DNA from: Minisyncoccota bacterium
GTDB taxonomy: Bacteria; Patescibacteriota; Minisyncoccia; Minisyncoccales; Minisyncoccaceae
Assembly (NCBI GenBank): GCA_028692745.1
Contig: JAQUWR010000004.1
Coordinates: forward strand, 1 to 35,616
Reading direction: 5' to 3'
Length of the DNA stretch: 35,616 bases
The notes beneath the pieces are model-generated. The model did not search any database. It saw nothing but the letters and a program-made list of their open reading frames with translations, and was not told the DNA's origin. Below are positions 9,383 to 16,766 of this stretch, one piece after another. How positions within the stretch are numbered: the stretch's first letter is position 1; the number at the start of each line of letters is the position of its first letter. A program made the position numbers and the translations under genes.

Positions 9383-10230
9383 TATTTTTGACACTTAGGA
9401 CAAAAGAACGTGCTTCTTCCTCCTTGTTTTATTCTTTTAATTATTCCTCCACATTTACATTTTTCATTTTCTTTTCCATAAACCCGAACCACCTGATGAT
9501 ATCCCCCTTTATCGCCCAATACAGTCCTAAAATCAGAAAAACTATCTCCTTTTAATTTAATCGACTCTTTTAATATACTTAACATTGCTAAATATATTTT
9601 TTTTAAATCCTTTTTATTTAATGTTTCTATTTTTCTTCTGGGATCAATTTTTGCTTCCCACAAAATATCGCTCGCATAAATATTTCCAATACCAACAATA
9701 AAATTCTGATCCATTAAAGCTTGCTTAACTACTCCTTTCTTTTTCAAAAATAATTTTTCAAAATCACTAAAATTAATCTCTAATGGTTCTGGTCCTAATA
9801 ACTCTAATTCTTTCTCTATTTCGTTTTTATTCCACAATTCAATTTTAGCAAATTTTCTTAAATCAGACAAAGCCATTTGAACCCCTTTGTCTAAAAAAAA
9901 TATAACCCTTATAAATTGGTTAGCCTTATCTTTAATAAACCTATCAGAAATCCAAGTATTATTCTTTTTTCTCCATTTACCTAGAAGAAGATGTCCTGTT
10001 ATTTTTTGATGAATCAATAATACTAAATTATCAGATAATTCAAATAAAATGTTTTTACCTCTTCTTTTTATTTCTAAAACTTTTTTACCTTTTATTTTTT
10101 TAGTAAAATTATTAAAAGAAATATTTTTAAATATTTTTTCTGAATCAGTCCATACATTAAGAAAAGTCCTGCCCTGGACTTTTTTTTCTAAACCTCTAAC
10201 AATTGTTTCTACTTCTGGAAGCTCAGGCAT
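9382..10230 (-). CDS. mutM: Formamidopyrimidine-DNA glycosylase (Fpg)
   Basis: Base-excision repair enzyme removing 8-oxoguanine and opened purines, with AP-lyase action. The catalytic N-terminus MPELPEVETIVRG gives Pro2 and Glu3. Lys of KRRGKNILFEL and the helix-two-turn-helix motif near QALMDQNFIVGIGNIYASDILW support the call. The C-terminal zinc finger is CKCGG...GGRSTFFCPKC, where the first pair is C-x-C instead of the usual C-x2-C, an oddity confirmed in the DNA around 9449-9455. Length 282 is normal. It starts one base after the stop of the receiver-domain gene. Confidence 0.95.
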   Translation of the reverse strand: MPELPEVETIVRGLEKKVQGRTFLNVWTDSEKIFKNISFNNFTKKIKGKKVLEIKRRGKNILFELSDNLVLLIHQKITGHLLLGKWRKKNNTWISDRFIKDKANQFIRVIFFLDKGVQMALSDLRKFAKIELWNKNEIEKELELLGPEPLEINFSDFEKLFLKKKGVVKQALMDQNFIVGIGNIYASDILWEAKIDPRRKIETLNKKDLKKIYLAMLSILKESIKLKGDSFSDFRTVLGDKGGYHQVVRVYGKENEKCKCGGIIKRIKQGGRSTFFCPKCQK

Positions 10231-10599
10231 TTAACTTAAAAACACTTGTAATTTCTTTACTATTTCTTGAGGAGTAAAATGAGCTTTTACTAAAAAGTCT
10301 TTTGCCCCTAAACCTAACCCTTTTTCAATATCTTCGCTTTGTCCTAAATTAGAAAGTATAATAATTGGTATTTCATTAACACTAGGATCTTTTTTTGCTT
10401 GTTCTAAAACCTCAAAACCGTTTATCCCTGGTAAAATTAAATCCAACAAAACAATGTCTGGTTTTTCTGTTTTAATTTTTTCCAAGCCTTCTTCCCCGTC
10501 AACAGCCAAAACAGTATCAAACCCTAGGCTAGATAATTTTTTACCCAAAAGATCTCTTAAAAACTTGTCATCTTCTATAATTAATACTTTCTTACTCAT
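10231..10599 (-). CDS. Single-domain response regulator (CheY-like)
   Basis: A stand-alone receiver domain of 122 residues with no output domain. The phosphoacceptor is Asp53 (VLLDLILPG), the acidic pocket is Glu9/Asp10/Asp11, with Ser83 and Lys105 as the switch residues. It lies 42 bases downstream of the histidine kinase gene on the same strand and is very likely its partner. With no DNA-binding domain it should work by protein contacts, as CheY or Spo0F do (inference). It precedes mutM directly. Confidence 0.92.
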   Translation of the reverse strand: MSKKVLIIEDDKFLRDLLGKKLSSLGFDTVLAVDGEEGLEKIKTEKPDIVLLDLILPGINGFEVLEQAKKDPSVNEIPIIILSNLGQSEDIEKGLGLGAKDFLVKAHFTPQEIVKKLQVFLS

Positions 10600-10641
10600 G
10601 TTATTATGATTTTATATCAATTTTAAGATATTGTCTATAGT

Positions 10642-11778
10642 CTATACAGGAATTGAAAAATAAAAAGTTGTGCCTTTGTTTTCTTCAGATTCAAACCAAA
10701 TTTTACCCTTATGAGAATCTATAATGTTTTTTGTTGTATATAGCCCTAAACCAGAACCTTCTGTTTCCATTTTTATAACATTGCTTCCTCTAAAAAATTT
10801 TGTAAATATTCTTTCTTTTTGATCTTCAGGAATACCTACTCCAGTATCTTTGATTTTAAAAATAATCTCATTGTCTTTTTCTTCTAAAGAAATTACTATT
10901 TTTCCTTTTTCTGGAGTATATTTTAAGGCATTGTCTAAAAGATTATGTATTGCTAAGCTCATTTTTTCTTCGTCAATTACAACCGGTGGAAGTAATTTTT
11001 TAGATTTTTCAAATTTTACACCAATATTCTTCATCTTAATAACATCTTCATTGTCTTGAATTACATTAACTACAATTCCTTCCATTTGCATTTTTTCTGG
11101 TTTATAAAGAAATTTTCCCTCCTCAATTCTTGTTACATTAAGTAAATCATTAATTAATCCGATCATTCTTTCATTGCTTGTATATGTTTTTTCTAATAAA
11201 TCTTTCTGATCCTCGTTAATACTTCCAACGTCTCCATCTAAAATCATTCTCAATGACCATTTTATAGCTGATAAGGGAGTTCTTAACTGATGAGCAGCAA
11301 TAGAAACAAACTCTGTTTTCATCCTTTCAATAATTTTATCTTTTGATACGTCGTGTAAAACAACTAATATGCCCTTCTTTTTTCCAAAATCAAAATAAGC
11401 TGTCGTCATTTCTAAAAGAATTCCTTCGCCTAATTCAATTTCTTTTCTGTAAACTTCTTTTTTCTTTTTTAATATTTCTACTAATGGTTTTAATTTTATT
11501 TTTTTTAAATTAATTTTAAAAATACTTTTACCTAAAATATTCTCTTTTTTTTCTTTAAATAATTTTTCTATGGTTGGACTTACTAATTCAATTTTATTCT
11601 CGTGATCAATAACCAAAAGACCATCTGTAAAATTATTAATAACAGCCATTGTTTTATTTTTCTCCTCCACTGCCCAATCTTTAGCATCTTGAGTATCTTC
11701 TAAAATATTTAAAAAAGCTAATCTAATTTTTCTTAATTCTTTTTCTTTTTTTTCAATTTCTTGATTAAGGTTTTCCAT
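10642..11778 (-). CDS. Soluble PAS-domain sensor histidine kinase
   Basis: A 378-residue kinase with a short N-terminal coiled coil (1-40), a PAS domain (about 45-148), a HisKA dimerisation domain with phospho-His163 in SIAAHQLRTPLSAIKWS, and a HATPase domain with N box (HNLLDNALKYTP), G1 (KDTGVGIP), F box (FTKFFRG) and G2 (GSGLGLYTTKN). No membrane helix or signal peptide is present, so it probably senses a cytoplasmic cue through PAS. It is followed by its likely partner, a single-domain receiver. What it senses cannot be read from the sequence. Confidence 0.94.
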   Translation of the reverse strand: MENLNQEIEKKEKELRKIRLAFLNILEDTQDAKDWAVEEKNKTMAVINNFTDGLLVIDHENKIELVSPTIEKLFKEKKENILGKSIFKINLKKIKLKPLVEILKKKKEVYRKEIELGEGILLEMTTAYFDFGKKKGILVVLHDVSKDKIIERMKTEFVSIAAHQLRTPLSAIKWSLRMILDGDVGSINEDQKDLLEKTYTSNERMIGLINDLLNVTRIEEGKFLYKPEKMQMEGIVVNVIQDNEDVIKMKNIGVKFEKSKKLLPPVVIDEEKMSLAIHNLLDNALKYTPEKGKIVISLEEKDNEIIFKIKDTGVGIPEDQKERIFTKFFRGSNVIKMETEGSGLGLYTTKNIIDSHKGKIWFESEENKGTTFYFSIPV

Positions 11779-11787
11779 AAATATATT

Positions 11788-12687
11788 TTACCACAATTTT
11801 AAATTTTCGCCAGAGTCTTCAAGTCCTGGGATTCTTTTAATTAAACTTTTAAAACCATATTCTTCTAGTATTTTTTTAAGTTTTTTGAGGTCATAATTAC
11901 CCCACTCATAGTTACACAAACAAAAATCCAAAGGAACATCCTTTTTTATTTCTGATAGTTCTTTGCTTAAAAAAGCATTTTCTTTTCCCTCTAAAAGTTT
12001 TTTTCTAATACTTTCTGTTATTTTAGGGCTATTAATATTATTATAAAGATTTTCAATAGTTTTAAAGTTTTTTATTAATTCTATTGCTGTTTTTTCTCCT
12101 ATTCCTTTTACCCCAGGAATATTATCAGATATATCACCCCTTAAAGCTTTATATTCAATTAATTTTTCCTTATCTAATCCATCATATCTTTTCTTAACCA
12201 TATCTTCATCGTAAAAAGAACCTTCTTTAACACCCTTGCTTAAAAAATATACTTTTGTATTTTTATTAACTAACTGCAATGTATCTAAATCTCCAGAAAC
12301 AATAATATTATTTATATCGTCAAAACAATGAGATAATGTACCTATAATATCATCTCCTTCAAATCCTGACTTTTCACAAATAGAAATATTAAACAACCTT
12401 AAAAAGTCTTTAATCATTGGAATTTGATCATAAAGTTCTTGAGGGGCTTTTTTTCTTTTTGCTTTATATTCTGCAAAAGCTTTTTTTCTAAAGGTTGGCT
12501 CAGGCAAATCAAAACAAACCCCTAAATACTGCGGATCAAACTCATTAATAATTTTTATTAAAACTAAAAGAAATCCATAAACAGCATTAACTATTTCTCC
12601 TTTTTTATTTTTTAAAGGAGGCAAAGCATGAAAAGCTCGATGTATTACCGAATTTCCATCAATCACTACAAATGTCTTTTTCTTCAT
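11788..12687 (-). CDS. Stand-alone 5'-3' exonuclease (PolI N-domain type)
   Basis: Flap/5'-3' exonuclease resembling the N-terminal domain of DNA polymerase I, used to remove RNA primers and flaps. Metal-site motifs are visible: VIDGNSVIHRAFHALP, GFEGDDIIGTLSH, VSGDLDTLQLV, and GDISDNIPGVKGIGEKTA (the helix-hairpin-helix). At 299 residues it ends after the nuclease fold; no 3'-5' exonuclease or polymerase domain follows in frame. The separate-gene form is common in small genomes. The first 29 bases overlap tsaE, so it is probably cotranslated with it. Confidence 0.93.
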   Translation of the reverse strand: MKKKTFVVIDGNSVIHRAFHALPPLKNKKGEIVNAVYGFLLVLIKIINEFDPQYLGVCFDLPEPTFRKKAFAEYKAKRKKAPQELYDQIPMIKDFLRLFNISICEKSGFEGDDIIGTLSHCFDDINNIIVSGDLDTLQLVNKNTKVYFLSKGVKEGSFYDEDMVKKRYDGLDKEKLIEYKALRGDISDNIPGVKGIGEKTAIELIKNFKTIENLYNNINSPKITESIRKKLLEGKENAFLSKELSEIKKDVPLDFCLCNYEWGNYDLKKLKKILEEYGFKSLIKRIPGLEDSGENLKLW

Positions 12688-13105
12688 AAGTTATTTTTCT
12701 TTTATTTTCTTCTAAAAATTCAAATTTAATTTTTATTGTATTAGAAGGTAATATCTTTTTTATTTTCTCTCCCCACTCAACCAAGACAATATTGTTTGGA
12801 TTTTTAAATATTTCTTCTAGCCCCAAGCTTTTAACTTCTTTAATGTTTTCAATTCTATAGCAATCTATATGATAAAAAAATCTATCTTTTATTTTAAATT
12901 TATTTAAAATTACGAAAGTTGGACTTAGTATTTTCTTTTTTATTCCTAAAGCAGACGCAAAACCTTGAACAAAAGTAGTTTTCCCTGACCCCAAATCTCC
13001 CCTTAAACTCAAAATAATGGGTTTATTTTTACAAGATAAAATTTTATCAGCCAATTGCTTCCCTAATCTCTTTGTTTCTAAAAAATTATTAGAAATTACC
13101 TTCAT
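12659..13105 (-). CDS. tsaE: tRNA threonylcarbamoyladenosine biosynthesis ATPase TsaE
   Basis: ATPase that works with TsaB and TsaD to make t6A37 in ANN-decoding tRNAs. It has the P-loop GDLGSGKTT and the family motifs LSPTFVILNKF, YHIDCYRI and VLVEWGEK. Starting at ATG 13103-13105 it has 148 residues. The frame extends 12 codons upstream to a TTG at 13141 that shows no SD and gives an atypical start, so the ATG is preferred. It overlaps the exonuclease gene by 29 bases. It is divergent from the DHH-like gene. tsaB and tsaD are not in the window. Confidence 0.93.
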   Translation of the reverse strand: MKVISNNFLETKRLGKQLADKILSCKNKPIILSLRGDLGSGKTTFVQGFASALGIKKKILSPTFVILNKFKIKDRFFYHIDCYRIENIKEVKSLGLEEIFKNPNNIVLVEWGEKIKKILPSNTIKIKFEFLEENKRKITYEEKDICSD

Positions 13106-13147
13106 GTTTTGAATTATATCTAATTTAAAAGATAAACGCAATGTTAA

Positions 13148-13176
13148 TTGACTTTTACCCTAAAATACAGTAGTTT
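13148..13176 (+). promoter_or_regulatory. Candidate promoter of the DHH-like/gspE pair
   Basis: TTGACT (13148-13153) as -35, a 17-base spacer and TAGTTT (13171-13176) as a weak -10. The predicted start near 13183 is 4 bases before the ATG at 13187. If right, the in-frame TTG at 13148 is the -35 box itself and not a start codon. The -10 match is only moderate. Confidence 0.45.
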
Positions 13177-13186
13177 TAAAAAAAAT

Positions 13187-14281
13187 ATGGATTATTTTGA
13201 AAGAATAAAAAATAGCATAGAAAATGCTAAAAATATAGTAATTGTGGCAAACAATAACGCTGACAAAGACATTATGGCAGCTACTTTAGCCATGTTTTTT
13301 GCTTTAAAAAATAAATATAATGTTTTTCTTCCCGAAGAAAAAAATCCTGAAAAACTAATTGAATTTTTAAATGAAGACGTGGGAAAGAAAAAAATAGTAA
13401 TTTCTTTAAAAAATGATATCTCTGAAATTTCTTACCAAAAAAGCGATAACGGTATAGATCTTCATTTGATTCCTAAAAACATTGAAGATCTTAGTCCTGA
13501 AAATTTTTCTTGTAAATTAATATCTGAAGAAAAACCAGAGTCTTTTTCTTCTTTGCCTATTTTTGATTTAATAATTGCTTTTAACATTAAATCATTTAAT
13601 GAGCTCGAAAATTATTTTCAAGAAAACACTGATTCAGTTTATAATTGTACTGTTATGAATATTGATAACAATGATCAAAATGAAAATTATGGAGAAATAA
13701 ATATTATTGAAAAAGATTCTTCTGTCTCAGAACAAATAGCAATATTAATTAAAAATATTTATGGAAAAATTAATGATAAAGCTGCTGGCTTTTTGTTGTG
13801 GGGCATAATATCAAACCTTAACAATAAAAAAACTTTTCAAACATTAAAAATAATAAAATGGTTAATTGGGCAAGGCGGAAACTTATATTTTAATCATACA
13901 AAACCAGAAACAAAAAGAAAACTTTCTCTTTTGGGAAAAACTATTGAAAATCTTAAATTTATAGAAACTGACAATTTTTATCTCTCTTCTTTATCTGAAA
14001 AAGATTTAAAAACTAATGATAGCACTTCTGCTGACATATCTTTTGTAATAGAAAAAATAAAAAACTATTTCTCTATTCCTTCTTTCATGCTATTATGGGA
14101 AGGGAGATCTTCTCCTGTATCAATCAAAGGAGTCTTCTATTCTAAAAAAGAAGACCTGATTAATAAAATTAAAAATACTTATAGTGGATCATATAAAGGA
14201 GAAGGGGGGATTTTTTTAACTAAAAATCAAGACCTTTTTTCAGCAGAAAAAGAAATAACTTCATTATTATGGAAAAAATAA
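13187..14281 (+). CDS. Degenerate DHH-family phosphoesterase-like protein
   Basis: A 364-residue protein laid out like the DHH/DHHA1 phosphoesterases (NrnA, GdpP, RecJ relatives), but with altered catalytic residues. The first motif, usually H-x-x-P-D-x-D, reads NNNADKD; the second Asp position reads AFNIKS; and the name-giving DHH reads DNN (NIDNNDQNENYGEIN, codons at 13664-13672, about residue 160). The C-terminal half lacks the GGGH motif and has GSYKGEGGIF instead. Phosphodiester cleavage is therefore unlikely; it may be a structural or nucleotide-sensing protein (inference). ATG 13187 is chosen because the extended TTG start at 13148 coincides with a -35 box. It overlaps the GspE/PilB gene by 13 bases, so a link to pilus or secretion function is plausible. 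Confidence 0.7.
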   Translation: MDYFERIKNSIENAKNIVIVANNNADKDIMAATLAMFFALKNKYNVFLPEEKNPEKLIEFLNEDVGKKKIVISLKNDISEISYQKSDNGIDLHLIPKNIEDLSPENFSCKLISEEKPESFSSLPIFDLIIAFNIKSFNELENYFQENTDSVYNCTVMNIDNNDQNENYGEINIIEKDSSVSEQIAILIKNIYGKINDKAAGFLLWGIISNLNNKKTFQTLKIIKWLIGQGGNLYFNHTKPETKRKLSLLGKTIENLKFIETDNFYLSSLSEKDLKTNDSTSADISFVIEKIKNYFSIPSFMLLWEGRSSPVSIKGVFYSKKEDLINKIKNTYSGSYKGEGGIFLTKNQDLFSAEKEITSLLWKK

Positions 14282-15570
14282 CTGGTGAAATAAATATTGA
14301 TAATGATTTTTTAACTAAAAACCAAGAAAAACTTCAAAACGTTTCTTCTCTTTCTCAATTTATAGAATCTTCTTTGTCTGAAGATACAAGTATTGTTTTA
14401 AAAACAATTATGGCTGGAGCCATTGAAATCAATGCTTCTGATTTACATTTCGAAGCCGAAGAAAACGGAAGCGAACTAAGAATGAGAATAGATGGCGTTC
14501 TTCAAAAAGTCTGTTCTTTCAATTCTTTTCAATATAAATCAATTGTTTCGAGAATAAAACTTTTATCAAAGATGAAACTAAATGTAGAAAAAAAACCACA
14601 AGATGGTAGATTTACTATTCTACTAGAAAAAGAAATAACTGAACAAATAGAAATTAGAGTTTCTACTCTTCCCTCAGAATACGGAGAAACAATTGTAATA
14701 AGGGTTTTAAATCCTAAAAGCTTAATAAGCCTGGAAGACCTTGGCTTAAGAAAAGACTTATATAAAATTTTCACTGATCAATCAGAAAAACCCAATGGTA
14801 TGATTGTTGTTACTGGTCCAACTGGTTCTGGTAAAACAACAACTCTTTATGCTTTTTTAAAAAAAATAAAAAGCTCTGAAATTAAAATTGTAACCATCGA
14901 AGATCCTATAGAATATCATTTGTCTGGAATTTCTCAAACACAAGTTGATCCTAAAAAAGGATATGATTTTGCTTCAGGATTAAGATCAATAGTAAGACAA
15001 GATCCTGATGTAATTTTAGTTGGAGAAATTAGAGATCTTGAAACAGCAAGCATTGCTTTACAGGCCGCATTAACAGGACACCTTGTTTTAAGTACCCTTC
15101 ACACCAATGATGCTGCTGGTACAATTGCTAGGCTTAATGCTTTAGGAGAAAAACCAGTAAATATTGCTCCTGCTATTAATATGGTTGTTGCTCAAAGATT
15201 AATAAGAAAATTATGCCCTAAATGCGCTGAAGAAAAAATAATATCTAAAGAATTACACGAAGAATTAAAAGAAACATTAAAAAACATTCCTTCTTCAATA
15301 GAAATTCCAGAATTCAATGAAAAAACAAAAATTCTTTTTCCAAAAGGATGTGCTTATTGCAACAATACTGGATACAAAGGAAGAATTGGTTTATTTGAAA
15401 CATTAATCGTTGATTCTGAAATGGAAGATTTTATTCTTACTTCTCCATCTTCTTCTGCGCTAGAAAAATTTGCAATTCAAAAAGGAATGATCACAATGAA
15501 ACAAGATGGATACATTAAAATATTAAATAATATTACCAGTTTTGAAGAAGTTAAAAAAGTTGTGGGATAA
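14269..15570 (+). CDS. GspE/PilB-type secretion or pilus assembly ATPase
   Basis: Hexameric ATPase driving assembly of type IV pili or a type II secretion pseudopilus at the inner membrane. Walker A is GPTGSGKT (183-190), the Asp box is EDPIEYH, Walker B is VILVGEIRD (248-256), the His box is STLHTNDA, and a tetracysteine zinc site is formed by CPKC (316-319) and a later CAYC. At 433 residues it lacks most of the GspE N-terminal domain seen in 550-residue PilB, keeping only the N2 domain (ASDLHFE onward). Overlap with the DHH-like gene suggests coupling. No pilin or GspF gene follows here; the rest of the machine must lie elsewhere. Confidence 0.94.
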   Translation: MEKITGEINIDNDFLTKNQEKLQNVSSLSQFIESSLSEDTSIVLKTIMAGAIEINASDLHFEAEENGSELRMRIDGVLQKVCSFNSFQYKSIVSRIKLLSKMKLNVEKKPQDGRFTILLEKEITEQIEIRVSTLPSEYGETIVIRVLNPKSLISLEDLGLRKDLYKIFTDQSEKPNGMIVVTGPTGSGKTTTLYAFLKKIKSSEIKIVTIEDPIEYHLSGISQTQVDPKKGYDFASGLRSIVRQDPDVILVGEIRDLETASIALQAALTGHLVLSTLHTNDAAGTIARLNALGEKPVNIAPAINMVVAQRLIRKLCPKCAEEKIISKELHEELKETLKNIPSSIEIPEFNEKTKILFPKGCAYCNNTGYKGRIGLFETLIVDSEMEDFILTSPSSSALEKFAIQKGMITMKQDGYIKILNNITSFEEVKKVVG

Positions 15571-15597
15571 AAAAACTGCATTAATAAATTAATGCAG
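15569..15597 (-). terminator. Intrinsic terminator of the ncRNA
   Basis: A 10-bp perfect inverted repeat (CTGCATTAAT/ATTAATGCAG, 15576-15597) is followed on the minus strand by seven T residues (15569-15575). On the plus strand no T run follows, so termination is specific for minus-strand transcripts. The T run overlaps the gspE stop codon. gspE itself therefore has no evident terminator of its own. Confidence 0.85.
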
Positions 15598-15734
15598 GAA
15601 ATAATTCCTGAACTGGGGGCTAACTTTAGCATTCGGGCTGAAAGTCAAGAATTTTCCTGAGGAATAGCCCAGCGCAAACCAAACAATCCATTAACTACAG
15701 AAAATCCCTACCCCCAGTTCAAGAATCATTTTGT
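15569..15734 (-). ncRNA. Unassigned structured small RNA (about 165 nt)
   Basis: A free-standing minus-strand transcription unit between two plus-strand genes. It has a strong promoter (TTGACA-17-TATCTT), no open reading frame worth calling, and a perfect intrinsic terminator. The RNA can close on itself by a perfect 10-bp helix, GAACUGGGGG (15711-15720) with CCCCCAGUUC (15610-15619). Inside is a second helix GGGCU/AGCCC (15666-15670 with 15635-15639) with a UUCC/GGAA hairpin at its tip. Outside is AGGAA-UUAU-UUCCU (15596-15609), and then the terminator. The G/C-rich helices stand out in this AT-rich genome, which points to selection on structure. I see no 4.5S/SRP apical motif, tmRNA or RNase P core. 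A long helix with a one-sided internal loop is loosely like 6S RNA, but I cannot assign it to that family. Confidence 0.78.
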
Positions 15735-15759
15735 ACTCTTAAGATAACACACTTATTAA
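15731..15759 (+). promoter_or_regulatory. Possible ruvB promoter
   Basis: Plus-strand TTGTAC (15731-15736), 17-base spacer, TATTAA (15754-15759), predicted start near 15766, 11 bases before the ruvB ATG. It overlaps the ncRNA promoter on the other strand, so the two could compete. Both boxes are imperfect. Confidence 0.4.
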
Positions 15760-15769
15760 AATTTGTCAA
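15741..15769 (-). promoter_or_regulatory. Promoter of the ncRNA
   Basis: Minus-strand TTGACA (15764-15769), a 17-base spacer and TATCTT (15741-15746), predicted start near 15734. It is one of the best sigma-70-type promoters in the window. It lies directly upstream of ruvB, back to back with the ruvB start. Confidence 0.8.
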
Positions 15770-15776
15770 GACCTAA

Positions 15777-16766
15777 ATGGACAATAACGAAGAACTAATT
15801 GAATCTACTTTAAGGCCTAAAAACTGGGATAATTACATAGGTCAAGAACGCATTAAAAAACACTTAAGAGTGATTATTGATGCTGCTAAAGAAAGAAATG
15901 AGGCTCCTGATCATGTTCTTCTTTATGGTCCTGCTGGATTAGGAAAAACCACCCTTGCCTATCTAATTGCTAAAGAAGCTGGGGCCAATATTCGAACAAC
16001 ATCAGGCCCAGTTATTGAAAAATCAGGAGATCTTGTTGCTATTTTAACAAACTTAAATGATGGTGATTTTTTATTCATTGATGAAATACATAGAATTAAT
16101 CGTTTTGTAGAAGAATATCTTTATTCTGCAATGGAAGAATTTAAACTTAATTTAATTCTAGGAAAAGGACCAATGGCAAAAACCATTGACATTGCTCTTC
16201 CCCAATTTACGCTTATCGGAGCAACAACAAGGGTAGATCTTTTATCAGCACCCCTAAGAAGTAGATTTGGGGCAGTATTACAATTAAATTTTTACAACCA
16301 AGAAGAGATTGAAAAAATAATAAAAAAGTCTGCAAAAATATTAAATGCAGAAATTGAAGAAAACGCAATTAAAGAAATTGCTAAAAGATCAAGGTTTACA
16401 CCTAGAACAGCTAATAAGCTCTTAAAAAGAGTCAGAGATTTTGCTCAGATAGAAAATAAAAACATTATTACCAAAGATTTAGCAGATAAGGCCTTAGACT
16501 TTTTGGAAGTGGATGAATTAGGATTAGAACCTTCTGATATAAAAATTCTCGAAACCATTATTAAAAAATTTAATGGTGGTCCTGCTGGATTACAAGCCTT
16601 ATCAGCTTCAACCTCAGAAGAAAAAAATGCGATACTAGAAATATATGAACCATATTTAATTCAATTAGGATTAATAAAAAGAACCTCTAAGGGACGTATT
16701 GCTACTGAATTAGCATACAAGCATTTAAAAATAAAATGCAAAAACGATCAACAAAACTTGCTTTAA
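15777..16766 (+). CDS. ruvB: Holliday junction DNA helicase motor RuvB
   Basis: AAA+ motor that drives branch migration together with RuvA. Seen: LRPKNWDNYIGQ at the N-terminus, Walker A GPAGLGKTT (51-59), Walker B FIDEIHR with Asp102/Glu103, sensor 1 IGATTR, the arginine finger in PLRSRFGAVLQ, and the C-terminal winged-helix part ending in GRIATELAYKHL. At 329 residues it is full length. The ATG at 15777 starts 11 bases after the predicted transcript start and has no SD. Its last 31 bases overlap the lamin-tail-domain gene. The ncRNA is transcribed divergently from just upstream. Confidence 0.97.
   Translation: MDNNEELIESTLRPKNWDNYIGQERIKKHLRVIIDAAKERNEAPDHVLLYGPAGLGKTTLAYLIAKEAGANIRTTSGPVIEKSGDLVAILTNLNDGDFLFIDEIHRINRFVEEYLYSAMEEFKLNLILGKGPMAKTIDIALPQFTLIGATTRVDLLSAPLRSRFGAVLQLNFYNQEEIEKIIKKSAKILNAEIEENAIKEIAKRSRFTPRTANKLLKRVRDFAQIENKNIITKDLADKALDFLEVDELGLEPSDIKILETIIKKFNGGPAGLQALSASTSEEKNAILEIYEPYLIQLGLIKRTSKGRIATELAYKHLKIKCKNDQQNLL

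Noticed and set aside
13139-13141. TTG as the tsaE start
   Set aside because: It would add 12 residues that do not match the family; the ATG at 13103-13105 gives the usual N-terminus.
15569-15734. Calling the ncRNA 6S RNA
   Set aside because: The closing helix and one-sided loop are only loosely similar; I cannot identify the conserved 6S bubble elements, so the family name was withheld.
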